Assembly: GCA_016706565.1 (NCBI GenBank)
Contig: JADJJI010000005.1
Coordinates: forward strand, 472,001-536,000
DNA: 64,000 nucleotides
Origin: Piscinibacter sp.
GTDB taxonomy: Bacteria > Pseudomonadota > Gammaproteobacteria > Burkholderiales > Burkholderiaceae_C
Direction: 5' to 3'
This document shows positions 28,745-37,575 of this stretch, piece after piece; position 1 is the first letter of the stretch, and every line of letters begins with the position of its first letter. The notes under the pieces are model-generated. The model had not been told where the DNA came from. It was given only the letters and a program-made list of their open reading frames with translations, and ran no database searches. The translations under genes were made by a program, and so were the position numbers.

Positions 28745-29479
28745 TCAGCGCGGCGAATACGGCGAAGCCAATCCTGAATAGGTCTTGGGCAGCGGCAAGG
28801 CATAGTCCCCCCGCTTGCTCGTCCCGAGCCCCAGCGACACCAGCCCCTCGGCGAGTTTGACGGCCGCCGCCACGCCGTCCACCACAGGCACGCCCAGCCG
28901 CTGCTGCAGCGCATGGCACAGGTCGGCCATGCCGGCGCACCCGAGCACGATCGCCCCGCTGCGGTCGTTCAGCAGCGCCTGCTCGGCGCATTCCAGGATG
29001 CGTGCGAAGGCGTTGCTCGCCGGGTCGTCCAGCTCGAGCACGGCGATGTCGGTGCCGTGGATGCCTCGGCAGCGGCGCTCGAAGCCGTACTGCAGCACCA
29101 GGTGCTCGGCGATCACGCAGGTGCGCGTCAGCGTCGTCACCACCGAGAAGCCGGTGGCCAGCAGCGAGGCGGCATGAAAGGCGGCTTCGGCGATGCCGAT
29201 CACCGGCCCGCGCGCCAGCTCGCGGGCGCCGTGCAGGCCCGGGTCCCCGAAGCAGGCAATGATGTGGGCATCGGCACCGCCGGCCTCTCCCAGGCGCACC
29301 TGCTCGGCCACGCCGGCCGCCGCCCACACGTCGTCATGGTGGCCCTCGATCGAGGGCGCGCCGAAGCTCGGCTGCACCGCCTCGATCAGCGTGCCGGGCG
29401 CCGCCACGGCGCGGGCCGCCTCGCCGATCAGCGCCGTCATCGACGCGGTCGTGTTGGGGTTGATCACGCGCAGCTTCAT
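28745..29479 (-). CDS. Asp/Glu/hydantoin racemase-family protein
   Basis: 244 residues. The N-terminus KLRVINPNTTASMTALI is typical of hydantoin and allantoin racemases. The two catalytic cysteines are in ACFGDPGLHGARE and VLGCAGMADL. These cofactor-independent enzymes interconvert enantiomers of hydantoins or allantoin. It is divergent from a spermidine-type ABC transporter operon whose last genes include a PuuE-like deacetylase, so a ureide or hydantoin substrate is likely (inference). The start is the ATG at 29479, where family similarity begins. Confidence 0.85.
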   Translation of the reverse strand: MKLRVINPNTTASMTALIGEAARAVAAPGTLIEAVQPSFGAPSIEGHHDDVWAAAGVAEQVRLGEAGGADAHIIACFGDPGLHGARELARGPVIGIAEAAFHAASLLATGFSVVTTLTRTCVIAEHLVLQYGFERRCRGIHGTDIAVLELDDPASNAFARILECAEQALLNDRSGAIVLGCAGMADLCHALQQRLGVPVVDGVAAAVKLAEGLVSLGLGTSKRGDYALPLPKTYSGLASPYSPR

Positions 29480-29489
29480 CGGCCCATCC

Positions 29490-29688
29490 TGTATACAAAG
29501 CGTCGAACGAAGTCTGCACCTTACCGCAAGAGCCGAGCCCGTGCGCCGACCGCTGCGCCGCCCCAAACCCGGGCGAATGGCCTGCGGATCTGCCCGTGCT
29601 GGTGCAGATCGTGGTGCGCCGCGGTGCGTTTTCGGCCTCCCGCCATCCGGGGCCGCCCGGGGGTGCGATGGCACATGCTTTGCATACA
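29490..29688. promoter_or_regulatory. Paired inverted operator-like sites in the divergent racemase/ABC-transporter region
   Basis: TGTATACAAAG at 29490-29500 lies 10 bases before the racemase start. Its near-exact complement CTTTGCATACA at 29678-29688 lies 8 bases before the ABC ATPase start. Each thus sits at the 5' edge of one of two divergent genes. GTATAC-centred sites are typical of FCD-type GntR regulators, and such a gene closes the operon at 33790. Autoregulation by that protein is an inference. Confidence 0.5.
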
Positions 29689-29696
29689 CTGGGCCC

Positions 29697-30692
29697 ATGG
29701 CCGCCGATGCGAAGCTCGAGCTCATCCACGTCACCAAGCGGTACGGCGAGACCACGGCCGTCGATCGCATCGCCTTGAGGATCGCTGCCGGCAGCTACTG
29801 CTGCCTGCTCGGCCCCTCGGGATGCGGCAAGACGTCCACGCTGCGCATGATCGCCGGCCACGAGATCGCCAGCGAGGGCGACATCCTGCTGGGCGACCGC
29901 AACATCACCGGGCTGCCGGCCGCCGAGCGTGGCACGGCGATGATGTTCCAGAGCTACGCGCTGTTCCCGCACCTGTCGGCGCTCGACAACGTCGCCTTCA
30001 GCCTGAAGATGCGCGGCGTCGCCAAGGCGGACCGCCAGAAGAAGGCCGCCGAGCTGCTCGACCGCGTCTCGCTCGGAGCGCTGGCGCACCGCAAGCCGGC
30101 CGAGCTGTCCGGCGGCCAGCAGCAGCGCGTGGCGCTGGCCCGCGCGCTGATCACCGAGCCCAAGGTGCTGCTGCTCGACGAGCCGCTGTCCGCGCTCGAC
30201 CCCTTCCTGCGCATCAAGATGCGCGCCGAGCTGAAGGCCTGGCAGAAGACGCTGGGCATGACCTTCGTGCACGTCACCCACTCGCAGGAAGAGGCCATGG
30301 CCCTGGCCGACCAGGTGGTGGTGATGAACAACGGCCGCATCGAGCAGGATGCCTCGCCGCACGTGCTGTTCAACGCGCCGCGCAGCGAGTTCGTGGCGCG
30401 ATTCATCGGCGGCCACAACGTGATCCCGGCCGCGGCCGGCCTGGTGGCGGTGCGCTGCGACCGCACACGCCTGTCGCGCGCGCCGCTGCCCGAGGGCGAT
30501 ACGGCCATGTCGGCCACTGTGCGCGGCGTCGAGTACCAGGGCAGCTACGTGCTGCTCACGCTGGCCGGCGCGCGCGTGCCCGAGTTCAACGTCGTGCTGT
30601 CCGAATCCGAGTTCGACGCCGCGCCCTGGAACAGCGGCGACAGCGCCAGCGCGCACTGGGACGCCGCCGAAGTTCACGTCCTGGCGGCCTGA
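29697..30692 (+). CDS. ABC transporter ATP-binding protein (spermidine/putrescine-type)
   Basis: 331 residues. Walker A GPSGCGKTS, Q-loop in MMFQSYALFPHLS, signature LSGGQQQRVALARAL, Walker B LLLDEPLSALD and the switch histidine in VHVTHSQEEAMALAD are all present. A C-terminal TOBE domain is expected in the last 80 residues. It resembles PotA/FbpC-class importers. The ATG at 29697 matches the family N-terminus. It is the first gene of a transporter operon followed by the binding protein and two permeases. Confidence 0.92.
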   Translation: MAADAKLELIHVTKRYGETTAVDRIALRIAAGSYCCLLGPSGCGKTSTLRMIAGHEIASEGDILLGDRNITGLPAAERGTAMMFQSYALFPHLSALDNVAFSLKMRGVAKADRQKKAAELLDRVSLGALAHRKPAELSGGQQQRVALARALITEPKVLLLDEPLSALDPFLRIKMRAELKAWQKTLGMTFVHVTHSQEEAMALADQVVVMNNGRIEQDASPHVLFNAPRSEFVARFIGGHNVIPAAAGLVAVRCDRTRLSRAPLPEGDTAMSATVRGVEYQGSYVLLTLAGARVPEFNVVLSESEFDAAPWNSGDSASAHWDAAEVHVLAA

Positions 30693-30747
30693 GGCCGCAT
30701 TTGCCTGTCCTGCCCGTTTCCGCCCATCCAACCCGAGGAGAGAACCG

Positions 30748-32019
30748 ATGACCGACTCACGCGACCCGAAGGCCGCCGATCCGCAACGCCGCACCCTGCT
30801 CAAGGGCACCGCCGGCATCCTGGCCACCGGCGTGTTCCCGGCGGTGCACGCCGCCGACCCGATCGTGCTGCGCTACCTGGGCACCGCGGTGAACCAGGAC
30901 AAGGCGATCGCCGAGAAGTTCAAGGCCGACACCGGCATCACGATCCAGTACGTCGCCGTCAACACCGACGAGGTGACCAAGCGCGCCGTCACGTCGCCGA
31001 ACAGCTTCGACCTGATCGACACCGAGTACTTCTCGCTGAAGAAGATCGTGCCCACCGGCAACCTCAAGGGCATCGACACCAAGAAGATCAAGAACGCCGA
31101 CAAGATCACCACGCTGTTCACCACCGGCATGGTGGGCGGCAAGGCGGTGGGCGACCAGGGCACCGCGCCGAAGAAGGTGATCTACCTCGAAGGCGAGAAG
31201 AGCAAGGTGTTCGCCAAGGCGCCGACGCAGTTCATGAGCCTGATCCCGACCGTCTACAACGCCGACACGCTGGGCATCCGCCCCGACCTGATCAAGCGCC
31301 CGATCGACAGCTGGAAGGAGCTGCTCAACCCCGAGTTCAAGGGCAAGGCGGCGATCCTGAACATCCCGTCCATCGGCATCATGGACGCGGCGATGGTCGT
31401 GGAGGCGATGGGCCTGTACAAGTACCCCGACAAGGGGAACATGACCAAGAAGGAAATCGACCTGACGATCAAGACGCTGATCGAGGCGAAGAAGGCCGGC
31501 CAGTTCCGCTCGCTGTGGAAGGACTTCAACGAGAGCGTGAACCTGATGGCCTCGGGCGAGGTGGTGATCCAGTCGATGTGGTCGCCGGCCGTGACGGCCG
31601 TGCGCACCAAGGGCATCGCCTGCACCTTCCAGCCGCTGAAGGAAGGCTACCGCGCCTGGGCCGCCGGCTTCGGCCTGCCGGCCACGCTGTCGGGCAAGAA
31701 ACTCGACGGCGCCTACGAGTTCATCAACTGGTTCCTCGACGGCTGGGCCGGTGCCTACCTGAACCGCCAGGGCTACTACAGCGCCGTGCTGGAGACCGCC
31801 AAGGCCAAGATGGAAGCCTACGAGTGGGCCTACTGGATGGAAGGCAAGCCCGCCACGAAGGACATCAAGAGCCCCAACGGCGACCTGCTGGCCAAGGCCG
31901 GCGGCGTGCGTGACGGCGGCAGCTACGAGCAGCGCATGGGCGGCATCGCCTGCTGGAACGCGCTGATGGACGAGAACACCTACATGGTCCAGAAGTGGAA
32001 TGAGTTCGTCGCCGCCTAA
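30748..32019 (+). CDS. ABC transporter substrate-binding protein (PotD-like)
   Basis: 423 residues. The N-terminus carries a twin-arginine-type leader (RRTLLKG, R14-R15, then a hydrophobic stretch and AVHAADP cleavage region), suggesting export of the folded protein. The rest is a two-lobed periplasmic binding protein of the spermidine/putrescine family (LRYLGTAVNQDKAIAEKF). The ligand is not known; context suggests a nitrogen compound. A strong GAGGAG precedes the start. The next gene begins within its last 20 bases. Confidence 0.9.
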   Translation: MTDSRDPKAADPQRRTLLKGTAGILATGVFPAVHAADPIVLRYLGTAVNQDKAIAEKFKADTGITIQYVAVNTDEVTKRAVTSPNSFDLIDTEYFSLKKIVPTGNLKGIDTKKIKNADKITTLFTTGMVGGKAVGDQGTAPKKVIYLEGEKSKVFAKAPTQFMSLIPTVYNADTLGIRPDLIKRPIDSWKELLNPEFKGKAAILNIPSIGIMDAAMVVEAMGLYKYPDKGNMTKKEIDLTIKTLIEAKKAGQFRSLWKDFNESVNLMASGEVVIQSMWSPAVTAVRTKGIACTFQPLKEGYRAWAAGFGLPATLSGKKLDGAYEFINWFLDGWAGAYLNRQGYYSAVLETAKAKMEAYEWAYWMEGKPATKDIKSPNGDLLAKAGGVRDGGSYEQRMGGIACWNALMDENTYMVQKWNEFVAA

Positions 32020-32898
32020 GTCGACGAGCCTTCGCGCCGGTCCGCCGGCGTGGCTGCAGGCACTGCCCTTCGGGGCAGTGTTCCTGTTCTTCTTCATCGC
32101 GCCGTTGTTGCTCATCGGCGCGGTGAGCTTCTGGCCGACCAGCGACTACGAGCTGATCCCCGGCTTCACCGGCCAGAACTACGTCTCGATCTTCGAGGGC
32201 TGCGCGAACCTCGCCGAGCCCTGCGTGACGCTGAAGACCTACTGGTCGACGCTGCGCTTCAGCCTGATGACCTGGGCCGTGTCGCTGGTGCTGGGCTTCA
32301 CGATCGCCTACTTCCTGGCCTTCCACGTGCGCTCCAGCAGCATGCAGACCGTGCTGTTCGTCATCTGCACGATCCCGTTCTGGACCAGCAACGTGATCCG
32401 CATGATCTCGTGGGTGCCGCTGCTCGGGCGCAACGGCCTGGTCAACCAGGGGCTGGTCGGGCTGGGCGTGGTGGATCAGCCCGTCGAGTGGCTGCTGTTC
32501 TCCGAGTTCTCGGTGGTGCTCGCCTTCGTGCACCTGTACACCATGTTCATGATCGTGCCCATCTTCAACTCGATGATGCGCATCGACCGCGCCTGCTCGA
32601 AGCCGCCGACGACTGCGGCGCCTCCGGCTGGCAGACGCTGTGGAACGTCGTCGTGCCGCTGTCGCGCACCGGCATCGTGATCGGCTCGATCTTCGTCATC
32701 ACCATCGTGATGGGCGACTTCGTCACCGTCGGCGTGATGGGCGGCCAGCAGATCGCCTCGGTCGGCAAGGTGATCCAGGTGCAGACCTCCTACCTGCAGT
32801 TCCCGCTGGCCGCCGCCAACGCTGTGGTGCTGCTGGCGGTGGTGCTGATGATCATCGCGGCGCTGACACGCATGGTCGATCTGAGGAAAGAACTCTGA
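32000..32898 (+). CDS. ABC transporter permease 1 (PotB-like; frameshifted as written)
   Basis: A binding-protein-dependent permease with about six membrane helices. The first about 198 residues are in one frame (ending IFNSMMRIDRA). The remaining family sequence (EAADDCGASGWQTLWNVVVPLSRTGI, the cytoplasmic EAA loop that contacts the ATPase, through MVDLRKEL) is in another. Reading GCC-CTG-CTC-GAA instead of GCCTGCTCGAA near 32592 would restore an intact protein, so one C appears to be missing. The start overlaps the binding-protein gene, and the stop overlaps the start of the second permease. Confidence 0.85.
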
Positions 32899-33785
32899 TG
32901 GCCGCCGACAAGCGCCGCAAGGGCTTCTGGCCGCTCGCCTTCGTGTTCGGACTGTTCGTGCTGTTTCTCTACGGCCCGGTGATCACCATCTTCGTGCTCA
33001 GCTTCCAGGGGCCCGAAGGCGGCCTGACCTTCCCGATGCGCGGCTGGTCGATGCACTGGTACGGCGAGCTGTGGAAGGGCCTGGGCGTGGTCGACATCGG
33101 CGCGGCGCTGCGCCGCTCGCTGGCGCTCGGCGTGGTGGTGATGCTGCTGACGGTGCTGCTCTCGCTCGGCGCGGGCCTGGCTTTCCGCAAGAAGCTGGTC
33201 GGTGGCGACGTGCTGTTCTACGTCACCGTGGCCAGCCTGATCATGCCGTCGATCATCGTCTCGCTGGGCATCGGACTGCAGTTCCGCCTGCTCGACGGTG
33301 CCATCAAGTGGCTGCTCGAGGCCATGGGCGCCACCGGCACGCTGGAGGGCTACACCACCTCGCTGGGCCTGTACACCTCGGGGCTGGGCGCGCACCTCAC
33401 CTGGACGCTGCCCTTCGGCCTGCTCATCATGTTCGCGGTGTTCAACCGCTTCAACCCGGCCTACGAGGAAGCGGCGCGCGACCAGGGCGCCACGCCGTGG
33501 CAGACCTTCGCGCACGTGGTGCTGCCGCTGATCGGGCCCTCGGTGGTGGGCATCGGCATGTTCGGCTTCACGCTGAGCTGGGACGAGATCGCGCGCTCCT
33601 CGCAGGCCATCGGCGACCTCAACACCCTGCCGCTGGAACTGCAGGGCCTGACCACCACCGTCACCACGCCGGCGATCTACGCGCTGGGCACCGTGACCAC
33701 GATGATCTCGCTGGTCGTCATCGCGCTGGCGCTGGGCGCCGCCGCGTGGCTGGGCCGGCGCAACCGCCGCCGCTTCGGCGGCTGA
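32898..33785 (+). CDS. ABC transporter permease 2 (PotC-like)
   Basis: 295 residues with about six membrane helices. The EAA loop YEEAARDQGATPWQTFAHVVLPLIGPSVVGIG marks the site of contact with the ATPase. Together with the preceding permease it forms the membrane channel of the importer. The start codon overlaps the previous stop by one base. The gene is intact, unlike permease 1. Confidence 0.92.
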   Translation: MAADKRRKGFWPLAFVFGLFVLFLYGPVITIFVLSFQGPEGGLTFPMRGWSMHWYGELWKGLGVVDIGAALRRSLALGVVVMLLTVLLSLGAGLAFRKKLVGGDVLFYVTVASLIMPSIIVSLGIGLQFRLLDGAIKWLLEAMGATGTLEGYTTSLGLYTSGLGAHLTWTLPFGLLIMFAVFNRFNPAYEEAARDQGATPWQTFAHVVLPLIGPSVVGIGMFGFTLSWDEIARSSQAIGDLNTLPLELQGLTTTVTTPAIYALGTVTTMISLVVIALALGAAAWLGRRNRRRFGG

Positions 33786-33789
33786 GCGC

Positions 33790-34503
33790 GTGCCGCGCCG
33801 CACGCTGAGCGCCCCGCCGGCCCCGGCGATGGCCGCCGACCGGGTCTACGACGCCATCTACGCTGCGGTGATCGACCACCGCCTGCCTCCCGGCGCGCGG
33901 CTGCGCGAGGAGGAGCTGGCGCAGACCTTCGCCGTCTCGCGCACGCTGGTGCGCCAGGCACTGCACCGGCTCGCGCAGGACGGCGTGGTGGTGCTGCGGC
34001 CCAACCGCGGCGCGCAGGTGCCCGAACCGACACGCGCCGAGGGTGCGCATGTGTTCGATGCGCGTCGCGTGGTCGAGTGCGAGGTGGTGCGCCGCCTGGC
34101 CGGCTCGCTGGAGAAAGCGCAGGTGGCAGGCCTGAAGCGCCTGGTCGACGCCGAGGAGCGCGCCACCGCGGCGGGCGACCACCGCGAGGCGATCCGCCTG
34201 TCCGGCGCCTTCCACGTCGAGCTGGCGCGGCTCAGCGGCAACCCGCTGTTCGTGCGCATGCTCGAGGAACTGCTGCCGACCACTTCGCTGGTGATGGCGC
34301 TGTACAAACCAGCGGGCGAGCCGATGTGCGTGGCGCACAGCCACCGCGTGCTGCTCGGCAAGCTCGAGGCCGACAGCGCCGCGGCCGCCGCCACCGAGAT
34401 GCGCCGCCACCTCAATGAAATCGAGCGTTCGCTGGACGCGCCGGCCGCCCGTGCTACACCTGCATTGCGCGACGTTTTCGCGCCGTACAGGGAGGGTGGA
34501 TGA
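33790..34503 (+). CDS. GntR-family transcriptional regulator (FCD subgroup)
   Basis: 237 residues. An N-terminal winged helix-turn-helix covers about 15-80 (DRVYDAIYAAVIDHRLPPGARLREEELA, FAVSRTLVRQALHRLAQDG). A helical FCD ligand-binding domain follows, with metal-site candidates in the FHVELARLSGN and HSHRVLL segments. It probably controls this transporter/racemase island through the GTATAC-type sites at 29490-29688. GTG start 4 bases after the permease gene; the stop overlaps the next start (ATGA). Confidence 0.88.
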   Translation: MPRRTLSAPPAPAMAADRVYDAIYAAVIDHRLPPGARLREEELAQTFAVSRTLVRQALHRLAQDGVVVLRPNRGAQVPEPTRAEGAHVFDARRVVECEVVRRLAGSLEKAQVAGLKRLVDAEERATAAGDHREAIRLSGAFHVELARLSGNPLFVRMLEELLPTTSLVMALYKPAGEPMCVAHSHRVLLGKLEADSAAAAATEMRRHLNEIERSLDAPAARATPALRDVFAPYREGG

Positions 34504-35405
34504 GCAGACCCTACGGGCCGCTGCCGGGCCATGGCCGATTCGACTACTCGGGCATCGGCGAGCGCATGCGCTTCGGCTGGCCGGGCGGCGCGAAGCTGGC
34601 CTTCTACATCGGCTTCAACATCGAGCACTTCGCGTTCGGCGAAGGGCTGGGCGCGACGCTCGCGCCCTCCGCGCCGGTCGACGTGCTGAACTACGGCTGG
34701 CGCGAGTACGGCAACCGCGTCGGTGTGTGGCGCTGCCTCGACCTGTTCGACGACCTCTCGCTGCCGGTGGGCGCGCTGGTCAACACCGCGCTGTACGACC
34801 ACTGCCCGCAGGTGGTGATGGCCTTCGCCGAGCGCGGCGATGAACTGATCGCCCACGGCCACACCAATGCCGAGCGGCAGGGCGGCTGGCCCGAGGCGCA
34901 GGAGCGCGCGCTGCTGCAGCAGTGCCGAAACCGCATGACGCAGGCGCATGGGCGCGCGCCGCAGGGCTGGCTGTCGCCGTGGATCTCGGAGAGCTCGCTC
35001 ACGCCCGACCTGCTGCGCGAGACCGGCTACCGCTACACGCTGAACTGGTGCCACGACGACCAGCCGGTGCCGATGCGCACGCGCGGCGGCGGCACGCTGT
35101 GGTCGGTGCCCTATCCGCAGGAGCTCAACGACATCCCGATGATTGTTGCGCGCCAGATGGACGGCAAGGATTTCGCGCAGATGATCGTCGACCAGTTCGA
35201 CGAGATGCTCGAGCAGACGCAGCGCAACGACGACGCGCCGTCGCTGGTGATGGGCCTGGCGCTGCACCCCTACCTGGTCGGCCAGCCCTACCGGCTGCGC
35301 CACCTGCGGCGAGCCTTGCAGCATGTGGCGCGGCACAGCGAGCGCGAGGTGTGGATCACCACGCCGGGGGCGATCGTCGACGCGGTGGCCGGCCCGGCGG
35401 CTTGA
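34500..35405 (+). CDS. Polysaccharide-deacetylase-family protein, PuuE allantoinase-like
   Basis: 301 residues of the NodB-homology fold. It resembles the cofactor-independent allantoinase PuuE and related amidohydrolases rather than chitin deacetylases (YGNRVGVWRCLDLFDDL, ELIAHGHTNAERQGG, GWLSPWISES). It may open the ring of allantoin or another ureide, or deacylate a related amide. Paired with the hydantoin/allantoin racemase across the transporter operon, this supports a ureide/hydantoin utilisation island (inference). It is translationally coupled to the GntR gene. Confidence 0.75.
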   Translation: MSRPYGPLPGHGRFDYSGIGERMRFGWPGGAKLAFYIGFNIEHFAFGEGLGATLAPSAPVDVLNYGWREYGNRVGVWRCLDLFDDLSLPVGALVNTALYDHCPQVVMAFAERGDELIAHGHTNAERQGGWPEAQERALLQQCRNRMTQAHGRAPQGWLSPWISESSLTPDLLRETGYRYTLNWCHDDQPVPMRTRGGGTLWSVPYPQELNDIPMIVARQMDGKDFAQMIVDQFDEMLEQTQRNDDAPSLVMGLALHPYLVGQPYRLRHLRRALQHVARHSEREVWITTPGAIVDAVAGPAA

Positions 35406-35466
35406 TTCCCGACGCAGCGACACCATCTTCGCGCTCACGGGCATGGTGCCCGGCTGGAGTGTGGCG

Positions 35467-36015
35467 ATGCTGGAAACGGTCACGGTGGTCGCGGCCAACC
35501 CCTGGTGGTGGTTGCTGGCGCTTTCGCTGATGGCGGTGGGCGTGGCGGGCGCGATCCTGCCGGTGCTGCCCGGCACCATCCTCGTGCTCGCCGGCGTGGT
35601 GCTGGGCGCCTGGATCGACGGCTTCGCCAAGGTGTCGGGCTGGACGGTCGGCTTCATCGCCGTGCTCGCCGTGCTGGCCTGGGCCACCGACTATGTCGCT
35701 GCGCTGCTCGGCGCGAAGAAGGCCGGCGCGAGCCCGGCCGCGGTGGCAGGCGCCGCCCTGGGCACGGTGCTGGGCATCTTCACGGGCTTCGTCGGCCTGC
35801 TGTTCATGCCGCTGGCTGGTGCGATGGCCGGCGAGTACTGGAGCCAGCACCGCAAGCTCGGCGGATTCGCCAGCCCGGCCGACCATGCGCTGGCCGGCCG
35901 CCAGGCCACGCGCGTGGGCGTGGCCACCTGGATCGGCCAGCTGCTCGGCACCGTGGTCAAGCTGGTGCTGGTGTTCCTGATGATCGGCGTGTTCGCCGTC
36001 GCCTGGCTCGTCTAG
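35467..36015 (+). CDS. DUF456-family membrane protein
   Basis: 182 residues with about four to five hydrophobic segments and a glycine/alanine-rich pattern typical of DUF456 proteins (ILPVLPGTILVLAGVVLGAWIDGF, GAALGTVLGIFTGFVGLLFMPLAGAMAGEY). The function of the family is unknown. GGAG at 35456-35459 supports this ATG over one 24 bases upstream. It converges with the metallo-beta-lactamase gene. Confidence 0.8.
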   Translation: MLETVTVVAANPWWWLLALSLMAVGVAGAILPVLPGTILVLAGVVLGAWIDGFAKVSGWTVGFIAVLAVLAWATDYVAALLGAKKAGASPAAVAGAALGTVLGIFTGFVGLLFMPLAGAMAGEYWSQHRKLGGFASPADHALAGRQATRVGVATWIGQLLGTVVKLVLVFLMIGVFAVAWLV

Positions 36016-36020
36016 GCCGC

Positions 36021-37079
36021 TCAGGCCGGCGAGAAGCGCAGCACGCCGTCTTCGCCGAGTTCGCGCTTCAGCTCGCCGCGCAGCCACAGCGCATGCAGGT
36101 GGGCGATAGCCTCGCCCATCGCGAAGGTGGTCTGGTGCAGGTCCAGCGGCCGGCGGAACAGCACGGGCAGCAGGCTGGCGGCCGTCTGAGGCGCCTGCGC
36201 GCAGGCGGCCATCAGGTCGGCGAAACGGTCGTCGTGGTGCGCCACCAGCTGACCGACGCGCGTGTGCAGGCCGCGGAAGGGCTTGCCGTGCGACGGCAGC
36301 ACCAGCGTCTCGGCCGGCAGGGCCAGCATGCGGCCGATGGACGCCAGGTACAGAGGCAGCGGGTTGGCCTCGGGCTCGAGGTCGATCACGCTGACGTTGG
36401 TGGAGATGCGCGGCAGCACCATGTCGCCGCTGATCAGCACGCCCAAAGCGGCGCAGTGCAGCGAGATGTGCTCCGGCGCGTGGCCGTAGCCGGCGTGGCA
36501 GGCCCAGTCATGGTCGCCGATGCGCAAGGTGTCGCCACCCATCAGGCGGCGAAAGCGCGCCGGCACCTGCGGCACCATGCTCGCGTAGTAGTTGCTGCGC
36601 TTGCGCACCTTGTCCACCGCGTCGGGGTCGGTCAGGCCGTGGCTGGCCATGAAGGCTGCGGCGCTCTCGCCACCGAAGCCGGTGGTCGACTGGCTGGCCA
36701 GCCGTGCGGCGTTGTAGTCGGTGCCGCTGATCCACAGCCGCACGCCCCAGCGTTCGGTGAGCCAGTGCGCCAGGCCGATGTGGTCGGGGTGCATGTGCGT
36801 GACGATCACGCGCAGCACCGGCAGGCCCTGCAGTTCGTTGGCGAACACCTGCTCCCAGGCGGCGCGCGTGGGGTCGTTGGCAATGCCGCAGTCGACGATC
36901 GCCCAGCCCTCGCGGCCCGCCTCGTCACGGTCGCGCAGCAGCCACAGGTTGATGTGGTCGAGCGCGAAGGGCAGCGGCATGCGCAGCCAGCGCACGCCCG
37001 GCGCCACCTCCAGCGTCGTGCCGGTGGGCGGCAGGGTGTCGCCGAAGCTGTATTGCAGATGGAGTTCGTCGGGATTCAT
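36021..37079 (-). CDS. MBL-fold metallo-hydrolase
   Basis: 352 residues. The zinc motif THMHPDHIG has H95, H97, D99 and H100. Later ligands include the histidine of GYGHAPEHISL and the aspartate in LISGDMVLP. A helical C-terminal domain follows. It is probably a thioesterase or glyoxalase-II-like hydrolase; the substrate is unknown. It is divergent from liuR, and the shared palindrome at 37101-37116 lies 21 bases before its start, suggesting membership in the same acyl-CoA regulon. Confidence 0.85.
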   Translation of the reverse strand: MNPDELHLQYSFGDTLPPTGTTLEVAPGVRWLRMPLPFALDHINLWLLRDRDEAGREGWAIVDCGIANDPTRAAWEQVFANELQGLPVLRVIVTHMHPDHIGLAHWLTERWGVRLWISGTDYNAARLASQSTTGFGGESAAAFMASHGLTDPDAVDKVRKRSNYYASMVPQVPARFRRLMGGDTLRIGDHDWACHAGYGHAPEHISLHCAALGVLISGDMVLPRISTNVSVIDLEPEANPLPLYLASIGRMLALPAETLVLPSHGKPFRGLHTRVGQLVAHHDDRFADLMAACAQAPQTAASLLPVLFRRPLDLHQTTFAMGEAIAHLHALWLRGELKRELGEDGVLRFSPA

Positions 37080-37100
37080 GGGGTACGGGCTTCGCTACAC

Positions 37101-37116
37101 TTGACGTAAACGTCAA
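37101..37116. promoter_or_regulatory. LiuR-type operator candidate between the MBL hydrolase gene and liuR
   Basis: TTGACGTAAACGTCAA has 7-base inverted arms around a central AA. It is the same motif as at 13127-13142. It lies 20 bases before the liuR start and 21 bases before the divergent hydrolase gene, so LiuR probably regulates itself and that gene. The very short distance to the liuR ATG, with no clear ribosome-binding site, hints at a short or leaderless transcript. Confidence 0.75.
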
Positions 37117-37136
37117 TCGAAGCAGTGTAAGCCGCC

Positions 37137-37568
37137 ATGTCCGTAGCCGCTGTCGCCCAAGCGTCGCCCTCTTCCGGTGGAGCCACCTTCACCATCGGCG
37201 AACTGGCGCGCGAGTTCGATCTCACCACCCGCGCGATCCGCTTCTACGAGGACTGCGGGCTGATCACGCCGCAGCGCAGCGGGCGCAACCGCGTCTACAC
37301 CGCACGCGACCGCACCCGGCTGAAGCTGACGCTGCGCGGCAAGCGGCTCGGCCTCACGCTCGCGGAGGTGAAGGAGCTCGTCGACATGTACGAGTCGCCG
37401 CGCGACACGCAGCCGCAGCTGAAGAAATTTCTCGTCGTGCTGGCCGCGCACCGCGCCCAGCTCGAGCAGCAGATGGCCGACCTCGATGCCACGCTCGACG
37501 AGGTGCGCGCCCACGAGAAGGAAGCGCGCCGCCTGCTCGCCGAGGGCGAACGGCGCAAGGGCGGCTGA
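37137..37568 (+). CDS. liuR: MerR-family regulator of leucine/branched-chain acyl-CoA catabolism
   Basis: 143 residues. The MerR DNA-binding domain begins near residue 18 (FTIGELAREFDLTTRAIRFYEDCGLITPQ...GRNRVYTARDRTRL). A long C-terminal dimerisation helix runs from about 80 to 140. There is no cysteine-rich metal-sensing tail, so it belongs to the metabolite-sensing group. LiuR proteins control liu genes for leucine degradation in proteobacteria. Its location among liuA, liuB, liuC, liuD and HMG-CoA lyase genes, each unit headed by the same palindrome, makes the assignment strong. Confidence 0.88.
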   Translation: MSVAAVAQASPSSGGATFTIGELAREFDLTTRAIRFYEDCGLITPQRSGRNRVYTARDRTRLKLTLRGKRLGLTLAEVKELVDMYESPRDTQPQLKKFLVVLAAHRAQLEQQMADLDATLDEVRAHEKEARRLLAEGERRKGG

Positions 37569-37575
37569 GCCGCGC

